From positions 44,860-108,859 of the forward strand of contig JACYXH010000734.1 in assembly GCA_026745465.1 (NCBI GenBank): a stretch of 64,000 nucleotides of DNA. The letters run 5' to 3'. Below the pieces are notes generated by a model. That model was not told the DNA's origin. It was given only the letters and a program-made list of their open reading frames with translations, and ran no database searches. A program made the translations under genes and the position numbers. How positions within the stretch are numbered: the first letter of the stretch is position 1; each line of letters begins with the position of its first letter. Below are positions 20,641 through 32,500 of this stretch, one piece after another. The stretch is from Lota lota. Taxonomy: Eukaryota; Chordata; Actinopteri; Gadiformes; Lotidae.

Positions 20641-21067
20641 TGAAGCTGACTGTCATCGATGTCTCTGTGTCAACAGCATTTGGCCTGTGTCTTCCAATCT
20701 AAATGAAGTTCAATTTCATATCTCTCCATCTTGTTCCTGTTTTTTTAAACCTTTACAATTCAAAACGATTACAGCAAGTAGAAAATATTGACAATGTGAA
20801 GTGTTCATTTTGATAACACTAGTTTTTTTAACAAAATGTTTAGATGAATGTATACTTCTAAATTATGAATGACAACGTAATAAAATGTTTGAACACTTTT
20901 TTGAGTTCAATTTCAATTTACAAAAGTAGAATGGGACATATTCAGTGGAAAAGGACCATTCTCTACAATATGCATTTAGTAGAATAGCTATATTCTCAAT
21001 CTGTATTGTACTGAATAACTCTGTTAATAATATCTTCCTCTGTCTCTCCCTCTCTCTCCCTCTCCTA

Positions 21068-21856
21068 CAGTCTCACCGGCTGAACCGGAGAACCCACAGT
21101 GTTGCAGGTCCCAACTCGCTGTGGCACATAGATGGGAATCACATGCTGATCAGGAAGATGAGGGTGATGAATGCGTTCCAGTGGGGACTAAACACTCGAC
21201 TTACTGGATCATTTACAGAGCATTGCGGTGCAAGCATTTCACTCAAGTAAAAGTTCCTGCATGCAAATGTGACAAACAAAAAGATCCACACCGGTGTGAG
21301 TGAGTTGTGGATCCGATTGACTATGATGACATCAGGATAAACCACCACCCATCCTGCACAGGCGTGTGTGTTAAGACACAAGTTAATACTCAGCTTGTTT
21401 TGTTTTTCTCAGACTATGGAACTGTAAAGAGGTTTATTAAATTGAGGTTCCTAATTTCCTCTGTAATGTCACGTGTAATTATGAGACGTTTCTGTGTGTC
21501 TGTTTTGTATTATAACAGTATAAGCATAGAACCCATTTAATATCTTCCTAAAACTGAAGATGAATAACAGCTTTTGTTTCATTTGTGGGTGGAGAATAGC
21601 GATCCATGGTGGAATCTGTGGATTCAGCAGACTGGGTGTGTTTCTGCAGGCCACAACAGAAGTAGCACAGTGTTGGACCAGTTTGTTCAAGCCACTGCTA
21701 GGTACGGGGAACCGTCTGGAGTAAGGGGTGACCACGGAGGACAAAACAACGGTGTTTGCTCGTCGGTGAACATTTACCGTGGATCAGAAAGAGGAAGTGG
21801 CATCCGGGCCAGAAGTGTCCATGGCCAGCGGATAGAGAGGCTTTGGGGAGATCTTT

Positions 21857-21898
<42 letters not shown>

Positions 21899-22032
21899 CG
21901 ACAACTAATGTCTACCACCAGCTTTTCTCCTTCATTGAAATGATGGAATCATGGACTGTACCAATGAGCCACACAAGTGGGCACCGCATTATGTTTATCT
22001 GCCACGGATCAACCGGGAAATATATAAATTAG
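21068..22032 (+). pseudogene. Decayed DDE integrase-core gene
   Basis: Pieces in order: NSLWHIDGNHMLI (first Asp), then after an intron-like gap ending TTTCTGCAG, RSSTVLDQFVQATARYG and VRGDHGGQN (second Asp), then QRIERLWGDL (Glu). A 40-base poly-G interrupts, followed in shifted frames by TNVYHQLFSFIE and HYVYLPRIN. This is the layout of the integrase-catalytic-domain proteins expanded in fishes, related to transposon integrases. The poly-G, a stop and frame changes make it nonfunctional, although all three acidic residues are still readable. Confidence 0.65.
21859..21898. repeat. Poly-G tract of about 40 bases
   Basis: Homopolymer that interrupts the integrase fragment. Assembly length is doubtful. 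Confidence 0.9.
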
Positions 22033-22357
22033 TCAAAATACTGAAATAAATAAGTTTGTATTTTCAAAAGGATGTTTTTCATAAGGACCATTTATTTATT
22101 TCAGGGGACATATTTCATAATGCCACATTTATCTCTTTAATGCCACATTTGAACGTGAACAGTATAACCGCTACTGCTGACCGCGTTCACACACACACAC
22201 ACACACACATCGTTTCCATGAAGGGAGCATGCACCTCACTATGCTCCTACATGGAGCGTAGCATGCTAACACGACAGCACGGTGAGGAAAGCCCGTCAGA
22301 CTGTCGCCTCAGAACATTTCATCCAGTCCTAGCGGGCGGTAGCGGGGCTGCTCCCCG

Positions 22358-23755
22358 GTGGTGGTGGTGGTGATGGTGGTGGTGGTGGTGGTGGTGGTGA
22401 TGGTGGTCGATGTGGTGGTGGTGGTGGTGGTGGTGGATGTAGTGCTGGTGGTGGAGGTGGTGGTGGATGTGGTGATGGTGGATGTGGTGGTGGTGATGGT
22501 GGTGGTGGATGTAGTGGTGGTGGTGGATGTGGTGGTGATGGTGGTGGTGGTGGTGGTGATGGTGGTGGATGTGGTGGTTCTGGTGGTGGTGGTGGTGGTG
22601 TGGTGGTGACATGGTGGTGGATGGTGGTGGATGTGGTGGTGGATGTGGTGCTGGGGTGTGGATGGTGGTGGGGTGGTGGTGGTATGGTGGTGTGGTGGAG
22701 GTGGTGGTGGTGGTGGGGTGGTGGTGTGTGGTGGTGGGTGGGATGGTGGATGGTGGTGGTGGAGGGGGGGGGTGGGGGGGGTGGGGGTGGTGGGGTGGTG
22801 GGTGGTGGGGGTGGTGGATGTGGTGGGGTGGTGGTGGGATAGGGGAGGTGGTGGTGGGGGGTGGTGGTGGAGGGGTGGTGGTGGGTGGTGGTGGGTGGGG
22901 GTGGGGGGTGGTGGTGGTGGTGGTGTGTGGGGGTGTGGGTGGTGGAGGTGGTGGGTGGTGGTGGTGGAGGGGGTGTGGGTGGTGGGTGTGGTGGTGGAGG
23001 TGGTGGTGGTGGTGGTGGGTGGTGGTGGTGGGTGGTGGTGGGGGGTGGTGGTGGTGGTGGTGGTGGTGTGGGGTGGTGGTGGATGGTGGTGGGTGGTGGT
23101 GGTGTGGTGGTGGTGGGTGGTGGTGGTTGTGGGGGGGGTGGGTGGTGGGGTGGGTGGTGGTGGTGGTGATGGTGGGTGGTGGTGGTGGTGGTGTGGTGGT
23201 GGAGGTGGGTGGTGGTGGGTGGTGGATGTAGTGTGGTGGTGGGTGGGGTGGGTGTGTGTGGTGGTGGGGGTGGTGTGGTGGTGGTGGTGGTGGGTGGTGT
23301 GGGTGGTGGAGGGTGGTGGGTGGGTGGTGGTGGTTGGTGGGTGGTGGGTTGGTGGGGTGGTGGTGGTGGTGGAGGTGGTGGTGGTGGTGGTGGTGGTGGT
23401 GTGGTGGTGGGGTGGTGGGTGGTGGTGGTGGATGGGTGGTGGTGGTGGTGGTGGTGGTGTGGTGGGGTGGTGGTGGTGGTGGTGGTGGTGGATGTGGTGT
23501 GGTGGTGGTGTGGTGGGGTGGTGGTGGTGGTGGGTGGTGGTGGTGGATGTGGTGTGGTGGTGGTGGTGTGGTGGTGTGGTGGTGGTGGTGGATGTGGTGA
23601 GGTGGTGGTGGTGTGATGGTGGATGGTGATGGTGGAGGTGGTGGTGGTGGTGGAGGTGGTGGATGGTGGTGGTGGTGGTGGTGGATGGGTGGTGGTGTGG
23701 TGGTGGTGGTGGGTGGTGGATGTGGTGGTGGTGCTGGTGGTGGTGGTGGAGTGCT
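22358..23755. repeat. 1.4-kb GGT/TGG array
   Basis: Almost pure TGG with GAT and G-run variants. The plus strand is nearly free of C. All three plus frames stay open (Val, Gly and Trp polymers) and the first 250 bases give poly-His on the minus strand; none is a gene. Confidence 0.95.
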
Positions 23756-24045
23756 CGGGTCTGGTCTTCAGTAGGCTGATGATACTGGCCTACTGAAGAC
23801 CAGACAGACCAGTTTTCCAGGAACAGTCCCCGTTTTAAGAAAAATAGGATTTCAAAGATATATGAATCGATTGAAAGGTTCTAACTTGCTCATGAATATT
23901 AATGGCTGGACAGTTGGTAATTAGTCTGGGGTCTATCTGATAGGCTGTGACGTGGCCTCGCTACGCGGGGGTCTCTCTATGGACTTTATACCATTAGCAG
24001 ACTAACGATAGGCTATCAATACAACACAGAACGATTCCCTATTGG

Positions 24046-24960
24046 AGGAGCCGACTCTGGCTGGTTTCTGGCTGGCTAACCACAGCTTAAAACACATCAT
24101 AGTAAACCTTTGGGCCCAATCTCCACTAGGCCTACAGTAGCCTACTGCATTCACCATGATAATAAGCAACACGTAAATATGTCCCTTTTTATACTTTCAG
24201 AAAACAGAACCTCAAATATTTAGTTGATTATATGGACCGCGAAACTATCTGGTCACCGAGTCACGTGCTTCAAGCTAGGTTTTGTTTTAGTGTTGTTAGC
24301 TTCCAGTGAGCATAGGCTACTAGTCAATGTAATGGCAAATATAAAAATATAAGAAATGTCCTCACACCTAATTGACCAATGGCGCTAATTGTAAGCCTGA
24401 CCAATCACCAGCATTGGCCTAGTTGTCGCTTCACTGGTGTCATCATAGGATAAACACAGCTGTCACTCATAACACTATAACTATGGGTTATAGTCCTGTC
24501 CCGTTTTCAAACTGTATTTTATCATATTATATAGCATATTTTCTCTATTGATCTTTGATGGAAGAATAATATCAACTTTTAATTTATAAACACATTTGCC
24601 CGTTTGGGTAACCAGGGACTTTAACGATTAATGGGATATTGTCTTGAATATCTTGGAGCCAATCCCGAAATTGTGTTATGAAGTGTAGGCCTACTCTATA
24701 TTTGAGACTATCACTCGTATGAGACTGACATGAAATGACCTTCAAGGTGATTTAAAACTGCGGCGATCATCTCAACACATAAATAAATGGTGATGACCGG
24801 TCCATGTACGAAGGGTTCATGTTTTTATTATCTAAGCAGCTGATGGTGATACGGTGCACCTATTCAAGTGTTTCAAAATGGACCTTGTGTCAAATCAATT
24901 GGTTTACTATTCTCACAACGTTTGAATGATTAATGTAGAGTTATAGCTCAATTTCCCACG
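24046..24960. repeat. Right copy of the segmental duplication (with 1-1660)
   Basis: Colinear with 1-599 and 1150-1660, lacking the 63-bp array. Identity is moderate. It lies upstream of the complete NLR. Confidence 0.6.
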
Positions 24961-25058
24961 TAACTAGCTTGAGTTGAATGAATCACAGACTGCAGCAGAA
25001 TAGGCTGTTTGTGATGCACTTTTAAAGGGTAGGATGTTAGAAATGGCAAGGGTGAAGA

Positions 25059-25061
<3 letters not shown>

Positions 25062-25105
<44 letters not shown>
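25062..25105. repeat. (TG)n microsatellite
   Basis: About 44 bases of TG. Confidence 0.95.
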
Positions 25106-25107
<2 letters not shown>

Positions 25108-25109
25108 AC

Positions 25110-26789
25110 CTTGTCTTGGCCCTTTTCTGAATACCTGCCTGTAAAGGGTGTAGCAAGATGAAGAAGGATAAAACACAAGAAGAATCCAACCCAACAAGAT
25201 GGCTCATTTAAGATAACTGAATGAAGAAAATAAGCCTGCCTATCATAGAATCACATGCCAGTACAAACATGCCTGACCTCACTGTAAGTATTCTGTACTC
25301 TGGTTAGTTTTCTGTAAAAACACACGGTTAAAAACATTAGTAAATATATGGATGCATTGCTATTTGTCAAAATCAATAGGTTTATTGGTCTGTACGATGC
25401 TAAAGGTTAGACTTTGGACATTGGTGTTCCTGTTCATTCTACTGTAAAGAAGGAGCTGCATCAGTGACTTAGATGCTAGTTGAACTATCAAATGTCTCTT
25501 TGTTTTTCTCTGTCTGAGCTTCTAGACATCAGAGCTCTCTGTCTATCGTTCATATTTGAACAAAGTCTTCATCACTGAGCAGATCCCAACAAACCAAATG
25601 TGGGACAAAGAGTATGTTTGTGTGGGGAAATGTGGGACCTGTTACCAATGTGGAGAGCTAGTCTAAAAATGTGTCTTCCTATCTTAAGAAATAAACATTC
25701 TCACATGTCGCTTCACATCATATCCGTGGGACGTTGAAAAAAACGAAATCTGAGAATTGCTACTACCGGCTTTACCCAGTTCGATGCTACATCGTCATAT
25801 CAAGGATGTGTGTGTGGCTAAAGCTGTGCGTGTAAATACTGCCATGATTAAGGAAATTATGATAATCCCCCAAGGTCTGCAAAATAACATAACAAAAAAC
25901 AAATTGCTTAAGAGACTCCGGTGAATATGCGCAAGGTTGCTACAGCTTCATTATAGTGGTGTGTCTTAAAAGTGGGGTTTGTGGTGAATGGCGAATTTTT
26001 TGTTGAAAAAAACGAAATCGGAGAATCGCCTTCTACCGGCTTTACCCAGTTCTAAGGAGTTTCACGGTCTTTGTTGTAAGTGCATTTCATTTTCTTTGTG
26101 GTAGTTTCCAACATATTCCGCCTAAATCTGCACAGCTTGTGACTTTGTGGTGACTCCATGTTCCGCGTTGGGCGGAGCAGAGCAGGCAGCAAAGACGGTG
26201 ACAGGTTCACCTGCACTCGACACACATGTGTGCTCAGTTTGATTTACATCAAACACACCCTCGTGATGACAGCCTTCCCTGCCTTATTCACAGCCATTGG
26301 CTAAAATCCAGATTTTAGAAAAGCATCCTGCAGTAGTTTGACTTTTGAAATCTAGAGCCAATCAAAATGCGGGACATCCTCTCAAAATGTTGGACGCGGG
26401 ACAAGGGATAAAAATGTAGTTCAACCAGCACAGGGAACAGTGGGTATGAAATATGTATGGTGAACTTGATCTTGATCAGACACATGTGAAGCCCTTAGAG
26501 ACCTTCTGTGTGGAATGATGAATAGCTATTAAATAGTTATTAGTGATGATGAATTGTGAATTAAATAGTTATTAGAAACGTCTGGGCAGCACCTCCCCAT
26601 CTTTCCCCTCATTGAGAATGAGAGGGTATATGAATCTGCTTCTAGGAAAGACCACCCTGCCTCTCGTCCAAAGTAAACAGAGACAACAGCCCCCTGTTAC
26701 CGGCAATGAGCAGCTTGTATAAAAGCAAAGAATAAACTAACGCTAGAAAGAATATGTACTTGTGTTTGTATCCAGGTCTCCAGTCGATT
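25110..26789. other. Upstream region of the NLR gene
   Basis: No exon is recognised. Two copies of a GAAAAAAACGAAATCKGAGAA phrase followed by CTACCGGCTTTACCCAGTTC occur at about 25735 and 26005, a 267-base-spaced direct repeat. The promoter was not located. Confidence 0.5.
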
Positions 26790-29507
26790 ATGAATGAGGA
26801 GAGAGAGGAGGGGGGTCCTACCTCTAAAACCACTCTGTCTGGGCAACATGGCCGCCAGAGCAAAGCTAAGAGGTAAGAAGAGGATCTCTCACTGTCTGTG
26901 ACTGTTGTCCATCTCAGAGCTCAGCCGTGATACATCATGACTCCATCATTAGTCTGAGTAAAAGCTGTGTGTGTGTTGTGCTGAAGCCCAGAGCAGCAGG
27001 AGAGAGCAGACTCCCCTGGACCCATCTGTGTCTCCATAAAGAGTGACAGATCTATGGATCATCGTCCTGACCTTAAAGACGGAAATCAGCAACCTTCTAA
27101 GGAAAGGTGAGGATTCAGCCAATAAATCAGGGCTATTCAACTGGAGTCCTGTGGATCATTTTGATTCGGACCACCGATCATTTATCAGAACATAAACAAT
27201 CAGGATAAATTACCCCCAAGAGAAAGCTGTTACTGAGCAAGAATTAGAGCCAGTTCAATTTCCTCCAATAGGAAACCGTTTTATCCACTTTGTCCCGCCC
27301 CTACGACCCGCCCTCTCTGTGTGTGGGCCAACGTCTGTCTCTGCTGTGGCAAAGCGTTTCCAGAGCTAAAAAGTGGTTATCCACATTGGAAAGGCAAAAG
27401 GTAGACAATGAACATTTCAACGAGGAGTGGACTGTGAAATATCAGTTTAGTAATGAGGGACCAAAGCCCATGTTGATCTGCAACACGGCTATCACAGTAA
27501 CAGAAGAACACAATGTGAGACGGCACCTCATCACGCATCAGTCCAGCTTCAATGGAACACACCCGATGGTTCTGATGCTGGTTGAATCAAAGTGCAGAAC
27601 CTCTCTGAACGACCACCAGAGGGTGCTATAACGGCCCGGTCCTGTTGGGAACCAGAGATCAGTACCATAGCCTCCCTCCATGTCGCTTCTTGGTCCAAAT
27701 AAGAAACCCTTCACAGGACCGCATGCTGTGGAGACCGATGAAGAGGTGAAGAAGGACATTTAGTCTATCTGAACAGTACCAATGTCCGATCACATGATCA
27801 CTTGGTGCTAGATTGATTTATTGCTGATGCCGTTTATTTTGACTGTTGATTTGAATAGTATGAATAAAATGAATAATAAGGTTACTTGTAGCAGATTTTA
27901 CAGGTTTAATGTCAAAAGGTTCAATGTATTTTGAAATGCCTGATTTATTTAATCAGTTTTGAATTTATCTTTTGAGGTTAAGTAATTTATTGAAACAAAT
28001 AATACCTGAAGAATAACACAGGTCTGTGTAGAAATGTATAAACTGACTCCCCTATTTTCTATTTTGGCTAAACATATTGTGAATAAACATTGCATATGCA
28101 TTGTATGAAGGGTATTTAGTGTTTTTTTGTGTCAACATGTAGATGCTTAAATGCCATAATAACTTCATTCTGCCTCACCCCCCCCCCCTTCTTATATTTC
28201 CATTTGAATAATCTGACCCTCATGAGAAAGTAGTTGAGTAGCCCTGCAATAAATGATCAAATGAAACGACATCCACAAATCCTAACTTCAAGATGGTGTT
28301 TGTTTTTCTAGAAGGAGGCAGGAGAGACCAGACTCCCCTGGACCCAGCTGTGTCTCCATGAAGAGTGACTGGTCTATGAAACAACCATTTAACTTTAAAG
28401 ATGGATGCTCCTCTAGAGAGGAGAGGTAGGAGTTTCAAACAGACGATTAAAACAGACTAGTTGGTTTTTATTCGACTCTGTCGATGCTGATGTTTACAAG
28501 TCAGGAATAATACAATAGAGTGTGTGTGTGTGTGTGTGTGTGTTCCACAGACAACACCAGGAGAGGTCAAAGGTTACCAGTGCTCAGTCTGTACAGCATC
28601 ATCAAACAGAGCTGATCAAGGTGTGTAAATGTCTAACAAGACATTGACTTTAGCTCTACATGAACATTAAAAAGCATCTCTTGTGGTGCTAATAGTCTCC
28701 AGGATTCCCTCTTTAGACCAACGTGAATCTAGATGCTTCTGATGTCCTCAGTTAGTTCAGAGTAAAGTTCTCCTTGATGTTTGTTCTGTTACAGAGGGCT
28801 GAGGAGGTTCCGTTCCTACATTACCCACAATGCTCAGAGAGTCAGAGGGAGGAGGAGGTGGATGGTAAGAAAGAGGAGCAGAGGAGGCGCGCCATAGAGG
28901 GAGTGGTAGACATCACAAAGCTCTGCCTGATGGAGATGAACCAGGAGGAACTGGCCGACACACTGTGGGGTGGTAAGAGACTCTTATTTTGAAAACAGAG
29001 GAGACAATTATTTTGAAGGGCAGAAGATACTTTTATCTTCAAAACAGAAGAAATCCACATTTTGAAGAGCATTATGAGACTCTTATTTGTTCTGTACAGA
29101 CTAAATGACGTAATGTGAAATTTCTACATTTCTAACTTCAATGTGGAGATATCTTTCCTCTTGGGGGTTAAATGGTTTGATCCAGATATGTAGGCCTATT
29201 GTGGGGGTATCAGGTTAAATGGTTTGATCCAGATATGTTGGGTTATTGTGATCAAACCTCGCCTCAAAACACGCCTGTTCCAACTGGCCTGCTCACTGTA
29301 ATGTCTCCCCTACCGTGCCTTTCCTCTCGTATCCCCATTGTGCTGCTGTTCTTATCTCCCTCCTACCTGTGTCTCCCCACCTTATGTCTTGTTTTGATCA
29401 TGCTGTTGGCTATGCAACTCTTGCTGTTTTTAAATCTAGATTGTTTTATGAATTGTAAGGTGACCTTGGGTGTCATGAAAGGCGCCTTGAAATACAATTT
29501 ATTATTT

Positions 29508-29557
<50 letters not shown>

Positions 29558-32500
29558 GTTAAACATTATACTGCAGATCAACAGCAGAATACCTCAGTGG
29601 AAGAGATGCAACACTATCTTGTTATATCAGCATAGCAAGTCACTTTAAACTGATTCACTATCATTATTACTATCATTAGGCCAATCATATTGCTGTTGAA
29701 GTAACAAAATAATCCTGAACATTTTGAATATGTAACATGCAGTCTTTGTCACGACCAGCTTCTCCGACCACAAGTAATAAAGTTACTAAATATCATGAAG
29801 TTCATCATTTTACAGGAAACATTGACATCGTCACCATCCACTAACTGAGGTCTTCTGTTGTTTTCTCATTTAGGATCTGCTGCTGTCGAGTGCCAACATA
29901 ACATCAAGTCTCGTTTGAAGAAGACGTTCAGGTGTGTGTTTGAGGGAATCGCTAAAGCAGGACAGCCAACACCTCTGGATGACTTCTACACAGAGATCTT
30001 CATCACAGAGAGAGGCAGTGGAGAGGTCAACAAGGAACATGAGGTCAGACTGATTGAAACAGCTTCCAGGAAACCAGCCAAGGTGGAAACACCAATCAGA
30101 TGTGAAGACATCTTTAAACCCTTACCTGGACATGATCAACCAATCAAAACAATGATGACAACTGGAGTGGCCGGCATTGGCAAAACTGTCTTAACACACA
30201 AGATCACTCTGGACTGGGCTGAAGGCAAAGCCAACCACGACATACACTTCACATTTCTCTTCACTTTCAGAGAGCTGAATTTATTGAAAGGGAAAGAGTT
30301 TAGCTTGGTGGAACTTCTTCATCACTTCTTTATTGAGACCAAAGAAGCAGGAATCTGCAGATACGACTGGTTCCAAGTTGTCTTCATCTTGGATGGTCTG
30401 GATGAGTGTCGACTTCCTCTGGACTTCCAGAACAACCCGATCTGGACTGATGTCACAGAGTCCACTTCGGTGGACGTGCTGCTGACAAACCTCATCAGGG
30501 GCGACCTGCTTCCCTCCGCTCGCATCTGGATAACCACACGCCCTGCAGCAGCCAATCAGATCCCCGCTGAGTGTGTTGGCATGGTGACAGAGGTGAGAGG
30601 GTTCACCGACCCACAGAAGGAGGAGTACTTCAGGAAGAGATTCAGAGAGGAGACACTGGCCAGCACAATCATCTCCCACGTCAAGAAATCACGAAGCCTC
30701 CACATCATGTGTCACATCCCAGTCTTCTGTTGGATCAGTGGTACAGTTCTGGAGGACTTCTTTAAAACATCACAGACAGGAGAAGAGATGCCCAAGACTG
30801 TGACTCAGATGTATATCCACTTCCTGAGGGTTCAGTCCATACAGGGGGACAGGAAGTATCATGGAAGAGCTGCAACAGATCCACCCTGGAGTTCAGAGAG
30901 CAGGGAGATCATTATTTCTCTGGGAAAACTGGCTTTTAACCAGCTGGAGAAAGGCAACCTGATCTTCTACGAGGCAGACCTGGCAGAGTGTGGCATCGAT
31001 ATCAGAGCAGCCTCAGTGTACTCAGGAGTGTTCACCCAGATCTTTAAAGAGGAGTGTGGGCTGTACCAGGACAAGGTGTTCTGCTTTGTCCATCTGAGCA
31101 TCCAGGAGTTTCTGGCTGCCCTTTATGTCTTTCTGTCCTTCATCGACACTGGTGTCAATCTGCTCTCAGGACAACTACGATCCCTGTGGTCTATTATTTT
31201 TAGAAAGAAACCCAACCTCTACCAGAGTGCTGTGGACAAGGCCTTACAGAGTGAGAACGGACACCTGGACTTGTTCCTCCGCTTCCTCCTGGGCCTCTCT
31301 CTGGAGACCAATCAGATTCTCCTACGAGGTCTGCTGGGACAGACAGGAAGTAGATCACAGACCAATGAGGGTACAGTGTCTTACGTCAAGCAGAAGATAG
31401 GTGGAGATCTCTCTCCAGAGAGAAGCATCAATCTGTTCCACTGTCTGAATGAGCTGAACGACCGTTCTCTAGTGGAGGAGATCCAATGGTACCTGACATC
31501 AGGAGGTCTCTCTAGAGAATCTCTCTCTCCTGCTCGGTGGTCAGCTCTGGTCTTCATCTTACTGTCATCAGAAGAGGAGCTGAACGTGTTTGACCTGAAG
31601 AAATACTCTTCTTCAGAGGAGGGTCTTCTGAGGCTGCTGCCAGTGGTCAAAGCCTCCAAAACATCTCTGTAGGTTCACTAATAACATGTATTACAATACA
31701 CACAACACAACATACATAATACTAGAATATTAAAGTTATAACATACAAAACATCTCTGTAGGTTCACTAATAACAAGTATTACAATACACAACACAATAT
31801 ACATAATACTAGAATATAAAAGTTATAATAACATACAAAACATATATGTACTCATAACATGTATTATAATACACTATTATAATATAATATAGTGTTGTGT
31901 GTATTATAATACACACAACACAATATACATAATACTAGAATATAAAAGTTATAACATACAAAACATCTCTGTAGGTTCACTAATAACAAGTATTACAATA
32001 CACAACACAATATACATAATACTAGAATATAAAAGTTATAATAACATACAAAACATATATGTACTCATAACATGTATTATAATACACTATTATAATATAA
32101 TATAGTGTTATGTGTATTATAATACACACAACACAATATACATAATACTAGAATATAAAAGTTATAACATACAAAACATCTCTGTAGGTTCACTAATAAC
32201 ATGTATTACAATACACAACACACTATACATAATAATATAATATGAAAGTTATAATAATATGCAAAACATTATGTAGGTTCACTAATAACAAGTATTACAA
32301 TACACAACACAATATACATAATACTAGAATATAAAAGTTATAATAACATGCAAACATATATGTACTCATAACATGTATTATAACACACCATTATAATTTA
32401 ATATAGTATTGTGTGTATTATAATACACACAACACAATATTCATAGTACTAGAATATAAAAGTAAGCCCGTCTTCATCCGTCGTCTCCTCTCCCTATAAC

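Noticed and set aside
20350-20643. Leu/Ser/Pro frame at 20.4 kb
   Set aside because: Compositional artefact of the CT tract.
22319-23629. Poly-Gly/Val/Trp and poly-His open frames
   Set aside because: Direct translation of the GGT array in all frames.
29363-29648. Poly-Asn and poly-Leu frames
   Set aside because: Translation of the ATT tail of the L2 fragment.
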